NCBI GenBank assembly: GCA_015680685.1 | Contig: MNCI01027496.1 | Location: forward strand, 443,953 to 507,952 | Length of the DNA: 64,000 bases | Reading direction: 5' to 3' | From: Gnetum montanum | Taxonomy: Eukaryota > Streptophyta > Gnetopsida > Gnetales > Gnetaceae | In this document: positions 11,590 to 23,634 of the stretch, piece by piece | Numbering within the stretch: position 1 is the stretch's first letter | Layout of the letters: every line of letters starts with the position of its first letter | Made by a program: the position numbers and the translations under genes | Notes under the pieces: model-generated | Told to the model about the DNA's origin: nothing | The model's input: the letters and a program-made list of their open reading frames with translations, nothing else | Databases searched by the model: none

Positions 11590-13395
11590 TTGCAAGAGGG
11601 TGCTGGTCACGCCACCTCATAGTCTAGCTAGAATTTGCAACTAAATGATCCTCTACCTTTTGAAAGCCAGGATCTTGGAGTAATTGAGCCCTTTTAGAAG
11701 GTGGAAGTGGCTTTTGAATGATCTTCAACCTTTTGGATGACCCTATGCCTTTTGGTAGCATAAAATTATAAGTAATTGTTACCTTTTGGTAAGTCTAAGT
11801 GCCTTTCGGTTGGGATTGTGGAAGGGTGTTGGTTGGACCACTTCATAGCATAGCCGAAATTTACAACCGAATGACCCTTTACCTTCCAGAAGCTAGGATC
11901 TTGGAGCAATTGAACCCTTCTAGAAGGTGGAAGTGGCTTCTAGTTGATCTTTAGCCTTTTGGATGATCTTCAACCTTTTAGATGACCCTTTGCTTTTTAG
12001 TAGCATCAAATTATAAGCAATTGTTACCTTCTAGTAGGTCTGGGTACCTTCTAGTTAGGATTGTGGGAGAGTGTTGGTTGTACCACCTTGTAGCCTAGTT
12101 GGAATTTGCAATTGAATGATCCTTTTCCTTCTAGAAGCCAAGATCTTGGAGAAATTAAATCTTTCCATAATGTTTAATTACCCTCTAGATGATCTCCAGT
12201 CTTCCAGATGACCCTCAACCTTTTGGTAGCATCAAATTACAAGCAATTGTTACATTTTGGAAGGACTAGGTGCCTTTTGGTTGGGACTATATGAGGGTGT
12301 TAGTTGCATCACCCTGTAGGCTAGCTGGAGTCTATAACTGGATGACCCTTTGCCTTTCGAGCACTAAGATCTTGGAGTAATTAAACCTCTAGAAGATTCG
12401 ACTACTTTTGGATGATTTGTAGCCTTTCAGATGACCCTTGACCTTTTGGTAGCATCAAATTACAAGCAATTATTATGTTTCAGAAGGACTATGTGCCTTC
12501 TAGTTGGGATTATAAGAGGGTGTTGGTTGCACCACTCCACAGCCTACTTGGAATCTATGATCGGATGATCCTTTACCTTCCAAAAGCCTGGATCTTGGAG
12601 CAATTAAACCCTTTTAGAAGGTTTGACTGCCTTTTAGATGATCTCTAACCTTTCAAATGATCCTCAACCCTTCTGTAGTATCAAATTACAAGCAATTGTT
12701 GCATTTTGAAAGGATTGGATGCCTTTTGGTTGGGACTACAAGAGGATGTTGGTCGCATCACCTTACAATATAACTGGAATCTACAACTAGGTGACCCTAT
12801 GCCTTTTGGGAGCTAGGATCTTGGAGTAATTGTATCCTTCCAAAAGGTTTGATTGCCTTTTGGATGATCTACAATCTTCCAGATGACCCTTGGCATTTCA
12901 GTAGCATTAAATTACAAGAAATTGTTACCTTTCGAAAGGATCGGGTGCCTCTTAGTTGGGATTGTGGGAGGGTGCTGGTCATACCACCTTGAAGCCTAGT
13001 TGGAATCTGCAACTAGATGATCCTATGCCTTTTGAAAGCTAGGATCTTGGAGAAATTGAACCCTTCCAGAAGGTTTGAGTACATTCCAGATGATCTCTAG
13101 CCTTTTGGATAACCCTTGGCCTTCCTGTAGCATCAAATTACAAGCAATTTTTGCATTTTAGAAGGACTGGGTGCCTTTCGATTGTGACTACAGGGGGTGT
13201 GCTAGTTGCATCACCTAGCAGTATAGCTAGAATATGCAACTGGATGACCCTATGTCTTCCAGGGGCTAGGATCTTGGAGCAATTATACACTGCCAGAAGG
13301 TTCGACTACCTTTCGGATGATCTTCAACCTTCTAGATGATCCTTGATGTTTTGGTAGTATCAAATTACAAGCAATTGTTATCTTTTGGAAGGATT
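11590..13395. repeat. Tandem satellite, eight units of ~227 bp
   Basis: Units can be phased on the phrase GGGTGTTGGTTGCACCACC. It starts at about 11598, 11825, 12068, 12296, 12519, 12746, 12969 and 13197, giving spacings of 223-243 bp. Each unit then has GATCTTGGAG, a CCTTYYRGAAGG palindrome (exact CCTTCTAGAAGG at 11916-11927), several CCTTTTGGATGA-like subrepeats, and CATCAAATTACAAGCAATTG. Units have diverged, largely by transitions. No coding capacity; the 62-codon ORF at 13151 is incidental. Confidence 0.9.
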
Positions 13396-16204
13396 ACATG
13401 TGAATACATGTCACATTAAACACGCAAATTGAAATAGAGACTAATGGGAACACAATGCATTTGACTGTGATTTGCATGTCCTCACAGAATCTCTGTGTGG
13501 TGCGAGAACATGCTAATCACATATTTTTTGGAAATTGCGTTGACATGCTAGATGTGTTTTCCTTATAGCCTAAAAAATGGATAACAATGCATGAAGTTGT
13601 GAGTCACATGTCAATTCATAGCCTAAAATAGAGACATCTTCAACATAGTGCATTCAATTGCAACTCACATGTTCTCACCCTCTCGAGACAATGCAAGATA
13701 CTACGATGCATATGTCATCACAGTCTCCACTCATGGGCAGTGAGAACATGCGAATTACAACCTAGATCTAGACTACAATGACATGTGAGACACATGGTTA
13801 TGCATACTTAGAGTGTGATTCCCTACATTTTTCATGGTATCGCAATATAGATATGTGAGGATAGTTTGACACACATGTTATCAAAAACTAGTTAAAACTA
13901 TTAACTTTGAGATTAGAAATTAACTTTTGAATATCTTACAATGCTAGAACTTTATTTCGAGCATATTTAGAAAGTTTTTTTTTAAATTATGAGTATCAAA
14001 CTTGTCATAACATGTCAGCCACAATTAAGGATGAGTTATGAGAGACCAAAAATGCTATAATGATTCATAATTGAATAGATATAGAATATTAAACAACCAA
14101 CCTTGATAGAAAACATTATGGATAATTTATTACACATAGTTTTACAAAAATTAGAAAGATATTCAATACAACAAAAATCAATTATAGAATCATGGAAGAG
14201 ATGCATTTACAACACAATAGCATCTGAAAAATGGAATGCATCATGGACCATGACTATAATAAGATTTAGTTACATCACATAATACAACTAGACCATGTTC
14301 ACTGCAGTTCTCATTCAGCATGTGTCACAAACACATGTTTCTCCAAACTTGATAAACTCCAAGAGAACTTAAAATTTCCCGTATCATGGTCTTTCGATAC
14401 ATCAAAGCATAATCAGAAGTGAAATTTAACTCTTTCACAAGTCTTAACAACATAGATGGAAAATTCATATCTATCATACTTTATTATTTTCAAAGTTTCT
14501 ATTTTTTACAAAGTTTATATTTTACAAAAATATAAGATATATATATATATTATTTTTTATGTTGAGAGGGTCCATCTTGAACATAATTGGTCTAGCTTTC
14601 ATCCTATGTTTGTCTTATGATATTTCCTTATTTATTCTAGGCTTTCTACATCAAGATGCAAGAGGATTCAGAACTCCCCATGTAAGAAAGGTTATTTTAG
14701 TTCTCTCTTTAGGGAGCATAAAGGTTATGGCCCAAAAGTCTTAGGATATGGGCTTGGTAAAGGTTTCCAATAAAATATCCAAAAATGTTGCAAGGTGCAA
14801 AGATGCCACAAATTTTTATGAAATCTAAATAAGATCCAAATATCCAAAGCAAATATGTATATTTTAATTATTTAATCCTTTAGTGTTCAAATATATCACA
14901 GATTTATTCAGAAAAATCTAAAGAATGTATATTTTGACTAGGCATCTCCAAAGGCTAGTTCTTGGTTATCCTCACTACTAAAGGGACTCACAAACAGGGA
15001 ATAATCTCACTACTATCATCAAATTAGCCTCATGATCCCAAACAAGTCACTCATGGTTGGGTCTTGGTAATAGCCTTATTATTAACATTCTCAATAGTTG
15101 AGACATACATATCATTGAAAGGATAAGTCTTGATTATGCCTCACTACAACTCCACTAGACTTAAGTATCCAATGTCATGGTCTTGGATAAATCCAAGCCT
15201 TACATGAACTTACAAATCAAAATCCAAGGTAAGAAATCCATCTAGCAACTCTTGTTCCTATGGGATGGGTCCCACTAAGAATACTCCACTACTACATGCA
15301 AACAAGGGCATCTAAAAGATTTGTGGCTCCCACTTCCAAGTGAGCAAAATCGATCACACAAATATTATTAATTTATTTTAAAATCCATAACTCTGATTTT
15401 AGTGAACCAAAGGTCAAAATCTATATTTTTGAATATTTTGAATACATTGGTAAGGTTAGATTTTGGGTTAGAAATAATCCTAAGGTACTTCCTTAAGAAA
15501 TATGATTTATGCAATATTTAATTATAATTAAAAATGAACTTCAAATCCTAGTTTAATGATAAAAGGTAGCAATGAATATGGTCTGGGTAGGATTAGAGCC
15601 CATAATTACTTCATGAATAGAATATTATATAAGCACATGTACATAATAAAATAATAAAATAAAAAGATGCATGACTACATGTACATACTAAAGCATAAAT
15701 GTGCATAAAGAAATAAATATGCATAGCCAAATACATGTAAGGGCATGATAACTAACAAAAGAAAAACTTCCTGGGCTAATTGGATTTCAACATTTAATCA
15801 TAAAATATAAAGTAAATCTATGAATGAGCTTTAATAATAGTTAAATAAAGGATACAAAACTTTAACAAAACATCCTAGCAAGTAGATTGCATTCACTTAT
15901 GTACGAAACTAGCAACAACAACAACAATAATAGTAATGATAGTAATGTAATCCTATAATTTAACCAAGAATATGAAAGCTAATTTATTGAAATACATCTG
16001 ATAGCATTAAAGAATTAATCATATGTATTAAATTAAATAACTAAACCTTACAAATTTTTAGGATATGACAGCTAAATCCATGGCTTATATCCCTTGTAAG
16101 AAGTTATAACTATTCATAAATCATTGTGCCTTTTCATAGGTTCATAAAATGTTACATTTTTTTATTAATAAATTTCGATCTTTTCATATATTATTAATGA
16201 GAAA
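13396..16204. other. AT-rich non-coding stretch left of element E
   Basis: No gene or RNA recognised. 13400-13870 again carries CATG-rich words (GAACATGCTAATCACAT near 13507, GAACATGCGAATTAC near 13747). A short AT dinucleotide tract is at about 14537-14550. CAA/ATA/GTA-type short tandem runs occur near 15910-15950. Confidence 0.5.
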
Positions 16205-19200
16205 ATAATGGTTGCACACAACCTTTACAATTATCTTCTAATAGGGCACATCCAATCATTATTTACAATAGGATAGATGAATCTTGCTTTGAGTAGCTTC
16301 TCGAGCTCTTATTTGATAATCTATTTTAGTTTAGTATTCAATTTCCTTTGAGATTGATAGTGTGGCTTCATGGTTGGGTCTATGTAAATGCAATTTTGGC
16401 ATATGCATGATTCAATTGCAACAATATCATCATATGACTAAGCAAAGAATGATAGACATTTTTTTGACAAGCTCTAGTTTCTCCTACTTTTGTTCTTTAG
16501 TTAGGCTAGCATTAGCAATTACCATTTTGTCATTGTTCAAGAACATATATTTGAGAGAATCCAGTAATGTCTTTAGTTCAATGGGTTTTGATTCTATTTT
16601 GTTTTATATTTTTAACCTTTCTCTAATTCATATCATCTTCTTGTTAATGTCTTACTTGATAAAGTTACTTCTAACTCATTCCATCTCATCCAATTTATTC
16701 ATATAAGCATTTGTGAGCTTTTTCATCTATTTCATAAGTATATTGGGCTTACATTATTCTTATGTTATAAACCATTTGATGTCTTCTTCTTTTGTGGTTA
16801 TTGCATATAGGCACTTTTATACACATCTTTATTGTATACAATTGTTATATGTTGTAATAGTTGGCTAATTGACTTTTTAAAGTTTTTGCATGCAATTGCA
16901 TCTTGTGTCATTGTATGCAATAAATGAGACTTTCTACTTCTATATGATTCCTTGTTCATCATCCTTGGAAATCTCAAAGGATAGGTCTCTAATTCCTAGC
17001 TTAGCATCAATGGTGCTAAACCATGCTTTCCTCATAATGATTGAGAACTCTCCTTTGTTTCCCACTTGGATGACTAGACTAGAAAATCTATAGGGTAGGA
17101 TCAATGACTATGGTGGTCACCACATCTTCCACCTCTTCTAATGGAACTATGATGGACTAATTAATAAGCTCTAATTTGATATTACATTTCATTAATGGTA
17201 GTAGGTTCCAAGCTTTGTACATGTCCTATGAGATTCCCTAGAACTTGAATTTAGGAGAGCCTTGCATGACAAATTTTCAATAATTTGCAAATAGATCAAA
17301 GAACTATCTGGATTTGTTCTTTTTTAAGGAAACATTATTGCTTTAATCTAGTTACTGATTGCATGAGTAAGCATGGCAATTTGTTTAAAGGATTTGGAGG
17401 TGTCGAGACTAGAGTTGGAGCCACAACTATAGTTTTTTGTACTAGCTCAAATGGATTGACAAGTCCACTAGCTCCCTTTGCAAACATGGGACCTTCCTAA
17501 AGAAAGGATGCTTTCATGGCTTATGCTCAAAGCTACTAACACTATCTATCATTTGCATGTTGATAGCTCTTGTTGCATTCTTCTACTATGGTTATGATGA
17601 TAATTCATCTTGCATTGGTTATCATGGTACTAGAGGAAGTTATGTGTATAAGGGTTGAGAATGCATTGGAGGTTGACAAGAAGCATAAGAATGTTATTCA
17701 GTTTTTGGGATGGTAGGTCTCTAATATTCTAGTGAGTAGTTGTAGTAAGAGTATGCTTGAGAAGCAGCATCACTTCAAGAAATAGACTATTAGACCTAAT
17801 ATCCATATGGATATGGCTACCTATAAGGACAATGTTGGCTTGGTGGTGGCACTATTGAATGTTGCTCTTGAATTTGAGGAGGATCCCTACTTTGATAATA
17901 TTAATGTTGCTAGTAGGACTAATTGCAATTACCTTATGGATAAGGCAATCTTCTTGGCAACTACTTTTTGGCAAAACTTGGGATTCAAAGCATATGCCCT
18001 TGATTCCTGTAGCTATATCATGATGGGATAACATCTCTTGGGATATTCATATTAGCAAAAAATTCACCCATCATTTCCTTTTGACTTAGAAATAATAACC
18101 TCTTCAATTGCAATAGCTATTATTTTTGTTATATATGTCTCTTCCTACCTCATTCTTCTTTTTCTTTTTTATTTTCTTTACAAGTATCTACTCTATTTAT
18201 TTTTTTACTATCTTCAATGTGGTTGCACACTTCTCATCCACGGAGTTCGATATATTTTCAACATTTGTTGCATTATGAAATATATTTTTGAATTGGAAAA
18301 GTTTTTTTTTTAAATGACCTCTTCCATCAAATCTTCATCTTTTCTTATTTCACAAGCACGAACAAAGTTCTTGTGAAGGTACAAGTTCCTATTATGCTCT
18401 TTTGGATTTTTTCTCTTTTTAAGTTCTTCTTCCTCTTTAGCTACCTAATTACTAAGTCTTTAAATCTGATGGGTTCACATCTTTGATAGGTTCTTTGCGC
18501 ATTTACCTTAAGAATCTCTCTTTTCTTATCTCACAATCCATATATGATATGCCTTAGCTATTCTTGTTGAGAGAGGTCATGGCCTATCCACTTGTGTAGG
18601 GGAAAATAATACATACCCAAAGATGCATCATGATTCCCTTGTTTCTATTCCTAGATTTACTTCACGAAATTAGGCATCCTTGAATATGCCTAGTACTTGT
18701 CATTGAATAGCTCCAACATGATACTTCATTTGTGAATGGAGTTTGATTTTAAAGATCTGTAACAACTCTCAACTTCTTTGATGAGTATCCTTGGAAACAA
18801 CTTAAGCTTATTTCAATCATTTTCAATATTTTGCAATGTGTAGGCATTATGGAAGGCTTGCATATGATGCTGTGGATTTGCATTGTAGTCTCCAAATTTG
18901 GGAATGTTATTCATGCCTAGTCGCTTCATGTGCCTCTTTTTCTAATGCCTGGTTAAAATCTGAATAACCTCTCTAATGTTGATCATACTTCTTATGGAAA
19001 GAAACATATTTATCTAATTTATCATAAACTCTATCATGATAATGACCCCTCCTATGTCTCTACCATGCTTTCTTCCATGTCTATGCCCATAATCCTTGTT
19101 TGTCTATGTCTTTGTCTCTATATTTGCCTCTACTAGGTTATTTGTCTTGATTTTTTCTTCCATCTTTGCCAAGTTGGTTGTCTTGTCTTCTATCTATAGC

Positions 19201-19549
19201 ACCTACTCTTAGTCTACACTCAATTTCATCAAACTTGGATGATGAGGACAATGAAGAGGACAGGGGAATTGGGAGAGCTATGCCACTCTCCTTCCATGAT
19301 TCCTTTGATTGTTTCTTCATTACTTGCTAGAAGACATAGGCCTAGGGGCCCTTCGCATGTTGGGTCTTATTCCACCTCTTCCTTGGTTACTTGCTAGGGT
19401 GGAGTGTAACCAAGAATTACATATTTTTCAATATTGCAGAAAGGATGTTTTTGGGGATAGAATCTTCCTAATTGATAATTAATATCCTCCTTTTTTTACT
19501 AAGATGTTAATGAGATGACAATGGTATGCCTTTAGCAAGTTCATGGTAA
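16205..19549 (-). pseudogene. Element E gag, protease and RT start, decayed
   Basis: No long ORF survives on the minus strand, but the DNA aligns by eye with D: the gag arginine/serine-rich region (about 19140-19320; RRQDNQLGKDG), the retroviral-gag core (about 18750-18930), the zinc-knuckle neighbourhood (about 18000-18050; YPKRCYP...YALNP), protease (about 17230-16950) and RT N-terminus (about 16360-16210). The protease motif ALLDSG is ALLNSS here; the catalytic Asp codon is AAT (17251-17249). Plus-strand ORFs in this interval are antisense shadows. Confidence 0.75.
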
Positions 19550-19554
19550 GCTTC

Positions 19555-20188
19555 TGATGAGTCACGATATCATGTACGCAATATTGCATATGCGCTATCG
19601 CATTCGCCATGCGATATCGCATACAATAAATCGCATCCTGCCTCATCTTCTATAAATAAGAGGTAGTGCCCTTTGTTCTAGAGAGTTAGACTTAGACCCT
19701 TAGTCGGATTCTTGCAGTTTTGTTATTCCAGAGTTAGAATTATTTCCGTGTGCCCACAGTAGGAGTCATATAGTGAACGGATCTTTATTTGAACAATTTG
19801 TACCTGAGCACAATTTTGTGTACGACAATACAGATGAACTTTATGATAAACTTACAGCATATAGATTAAGCTAATTAGTAATTAATTATTGTTTAATGCT
19901 TTCCTAGTTAATTGATATCTTTCTCAACCTTCAACCCTCTTAGTTAAATACACTCAGTATGACTGCTTTGAGCATGCGTGTNNNNNNNNNNNNNNNNNNN
20001 NNNNNNNNNNNNNNNNNNNNNNNNNNNNNNNNNNNNNNNNNNNNNNNNNNNNNNNNNNNNNNNNNNNNNNNNNNNNNNNNNNNNNNNNNNNNNNNNNNNN
20101 NNNNNNNNNNNNNNGTAAGCACTTAGTCCTTGCAGTTTGACCGGATCGTGCGTGAAACGCTCGTATTCATATGGTTGAGTGTAGGGGG
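19555..20188 (+). repeat. Element B 5' LTR, gapped, 3' end deleted
   Basis: Starts TGATGAGTCACGATATC. U3 palindromic words run to about 19635, and TATAAATA is at 19651-19658. Its U3 array is about 30 bp longer than in the 3' LTR. Positions 19982-20114 are N. At about 20184-20189 the sequence jumps from TGTAGGGG to GACTTAG: the last ~20 bp of the LTR and the primer-binding site, present in C, are missing. Runs of G on both sides suggest a short-homology deletion. Confidence 0.85.
19982..20114. other. Assembly gap, 133 N
   Basis: Run of N inside the 5' LTR of element B. The expected LTR content can be inferred from the 3' LTR, but the true sequence is unknown. Confidence 1.
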
Positions 20189-20314
20189 ACTTAGTTGTTT
20201 GTGTGCTATGTAGAACATAGGAAATCATTCATATTGTTGGAACATTAGAACAAACCTTTAGGGTTAATCAAAGGAAGACAAGACAATGGTACATCACACA
20301 CCAAACAAGACAAG

Positions 20315-22760
20315 ATGTCTTCTTCTTCGCATAAGAGCACTTCACCGTCTAGGACTAACACAAGAGGCAGTCAGCAGCATAAGACACATAACCAAGATCC
20401 ACCAGTTCCTCAACAGTTTCGTGTGGTATATACTCATCTCGATGAGTATGTACCCGATTTCACCTTTATTCTCCACCAAGATGAACAACTACGTTGGAGA
20501 AACTTGGAGGGTAACATAGTGTTGCCTCCAGACTGATCAGTTCCCAACATGCTCCTTCGTGCTCTTACACGAATAGGGATGCCACTTTTATATGCAGAAT
20601 ATGTTGCATGTGATCATGACACAAGGAACTATCATCCCACAGAAGCGCAACGTCAAAGGGACTTGTGACAGGAGAGATACCATACATCCTTGAAGGGTAA
20701 GTGGCCCCATAATGCTCCTCACGTTTTGAGTGAAATTGAGGATAGTGAATATGCTCCAATAGGTTCCCCACAAAATGATGTTCCTTCTCCTAACAATGGT
20801 CAAGAGGTGGTGTATCAGAACCTTCACTCCATTATTCACAACCCTGGTTTTGATACCCATGAATAGGAAGTGTTCAAAGAAGGAACACAAACACACGATA
20901 AGGGCGGACATTTTGATTATGATCACGATCGTGGTTGAGACCATCGAAGAGAAGGTAGAAAACACCATCATGGTGATGGTTCTCCTTCTTCTTCACCTTC
21001 ATCATCACCTTCACCCTCTCCTTCAGTGTTCGAATGTAGTCATAAGGAAACCAATCATGAGGATAAAGGAAAACAAAGTGAAAAATAGCGACGAGATAGT
21101 TGAGAACGAGGATGAGGGCATTCTAAAGAATCAAGGCATGGAGGAAGGGAGAGTAGGGAACCATGTAGACACCATAGACACTATGAATGAGATGATCACA
21201 AAGAACCCCTACTTGCAACTAGAAGCATGATACCAAAAGGATAGTAGGATCAAGAGGTTAGACATGAATAACATCCCATGATTTGAAGGGGGATACAACA
21301 TTGATCCTCAAAATCATTTACAAGTATTCCACAATGCATGTGCCTTGCAAAACATAGAAAACAAATGGCAAAAACTAAAGTTGTTCCCAAGGACACTAGT
21401 AAAAGAAGCTGAAAGTTGGTATCGGTCCTTAGAATCGGAATCCATTCGGAGGTGGAGTACAATGTTAGAACTATTCAATGATAAGTACCAAATGTACTCC
21501 CGAGTATCTAACCTACGAAAGAAAATCCAAGGATGGAAGCAAGGAAATCATGAACCCTTGGATGCTACCATGGGCTACTATTACACATTGTTACATCGTT
21601 GCCTTGGCCATGGTTATTCACAGTGAGATCAACTACGCCATCTTGTGGATGGACTTAGGCATGAAACAAGAAGAAACCTTGGGATGTATGCCTAAGGAAG
21701 GCTATTAGAGCTTAGGTCTCATCAAATTCATAGATTTCTAGAGTAAGTAGCCAAAGAAGAAGGTGAGCTACGAAAGAGATAAAGTGCGTAAGAATACAAC
21801 CGAGATCCTTCCCTCCAAAAAAAGGGGAGTGAGATTTTGTGAGGAGGAAGAAGAGTCACCACTCTAAGAGATGGTGAATAGGAAAACTTTGCCTCTCCAA
21901 AAGTTAACAACAGAAGTATTAGCAAAGGTAGACCAAATGTGGGACTCCTTGGATAGTAGGTTTGAAATTGTTCTTAAAATTGTAGAGGAGTTTAGAGAGC
22001 GAGGTAGTGACCACGATAAAAAGAAAAAGAGAGAAGCTGAAAATGCATGTAACAAGGGTAAGGACAAAATGGACATCATAGAAGAGGTTGTGGATTTAGA
22101 CACGGATAATGATGGTGGATGCAAGATATGCCAATATGACCATCCTAAAGGATGTTGCTCAGTGATCTCACATCTACAAGAATCTGGGGTGTATGCACTC
22201 AACCCACAACTAAACAAACGGCAAGCACCCCGATGGTTACCTTATCCCCAAGGTAATCCAAGGTAGTTCCACCAACCTTGAACATATTATCCAAGTGGAA
22301 ATCCACCACAACCTGTTGAGCAACATCAACAGTGGTAATACCCACAGTCATGAGGGATGCCACCACCAAGGCAACAATACCCCTATCGGCAACCTGACCC
22401 ATATGGCTACTATGTGCAACATCCAATCTCTCCATGTGACTCTGTTGGTCACGTTACACCACAACATCACTACCAATCTTATGAGTATTATAGAACTCCT
22501 CCTAGGGAAGATAACCCACAAACATACCATCCTTCAAATTCATCTGCAGCTCTCACACCAATATCTCCATTACCACCTACTCCAGCAATGCAAGGGGAAC
22601 TCCCTACTTAACCACAGCAAAAAAATGCTGCAAGGGCTATAAATCCTCAGCCCGCTATTGGTTCTGACAACTGTATGAAGAAAATACCTTTCTTCAGAGC
22701 CAATAGTCCAACCAAGCCCTTACAACGACAAGCGGTTGAACCGCTAAATGCCTCCCCATA
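20315..22760 (+). pseudogene. Element B gag, decayed
   Basis: The start ATG at 20315 begins MSSSSHKSTSP, as in D. Readable segments: N-terminal region to 20536 (stop after LPPD), Ser-rich low-complexity region (about 20980-21020), retrotransposon gag core (about 21345-21626; KLFPRTLVKEAESWYRSLE), and a C-terminal part from 21871 with a compact zinc knuckle CKICQYDHPKGC (22120-22155). A Pro/Gln/Tyr-rich tail follows. Frameshifts and stops break it into at least four pieces. The C-terminal part is in the same frame as the protease, so gag and pol were probably one ORF. Confidence 0.85.
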
Positions 22761-23629
22761 AAATAAGGCTTCAGAGATCCCTTCAAATCAAACACTGAGC
22801 TCAACACATACGGTTATGTTAACATATGCCATAACTAATTGGATCAAGGTTTTCCACCTTCCCAGGAAATTCTCTGATCCTGGAAGCCCTCTAATCTATC
22901 TCCAAATTACTGGGAATGAGCCATGCAAAGCTCTTCTGGACTCAGGTTTTGGAGTCAACTTAATATCACAAGAAATATACAAAGCCTAGAACCTGCCTCC
23001 ATTAAGGAAGAGCAATATTCACCTAGAGCTAGTTGACTAGTTCATCACTGTTCCCTTTGTACTGGTGGAGGACATCATCACCACTATGTATGGGTGGTCG
23101 TACCCAGTTGATTTTGTAGTGATATAAATGAATAATGGTAAAGGGGACTTCCAAATAATAATGGGAAGGGCATGGCTAAGTACTATAGATGCATGCCTAG
23201 AAATCTGTGATCTTTCCCTAGAAATATCTAAGGAGAACACTTTTAGAAAGATCGAGAAGAAGAAGGTTCCATGCATCGCATACAGTGATACAGGGTGAAA
23301 TTACCTGTAGAGATCATAGGTTGTGTGAAGTTTGGCATTGCCTGCATGCAACTGGTATGTACAAGACTTTAATATACAAAAGTGCCTATATGTAGCAACC
23401 ACACGACAAGAAGAAACCCAGTGGCTAATAGCTGATCAAGAGAGCAACTCACTAATGTGCATGGAACTAACTGAGGGAATAACTTGCACTTATATTGAAA
23501 GCATAGATGCACTAGAGCAAGTCTGCTACCAACTTCCAAACCTTAACCTTGAAAACATCAACTAGGGGAAGTTGTAAATCCTTTAAAAATTCAAACAAGA
23601 GCCCCTAGAATTGAAACCATTACCCACTG
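22761..23629 (+). pseudogene. Element B protease region, decayed
   Basis: Contains the retropepsin-like motif ALLDSGFGVNLIS near 22930-22970 (DSGS in D). The catalytic Asp remains, but a neighbouring Ser is Phe. Downstream is the conserved IIMGRAWLSTIDA (about 23155-23190) and a Cys-containing linker up to the insertion of F. Stops at several former Trp and Gln codons. Confidence 0.75.
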
Positions 23630-23634
23630 GTTTG

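Noticed and set aside
16362-16706. Plus-strand 114-codon hydrophobic ORF
   Set aside because: Antisense of the element E linker and RT start; no signal or family match.
17807-18034. Plus-strand ORF of 74 codons as a possible inserted gene
   Set aside because: The minus strand here reads as decayed element E gag (YPKRCYP...YALNP aligns with the zinc-knuckle region of D); the plus ORF is antisense.
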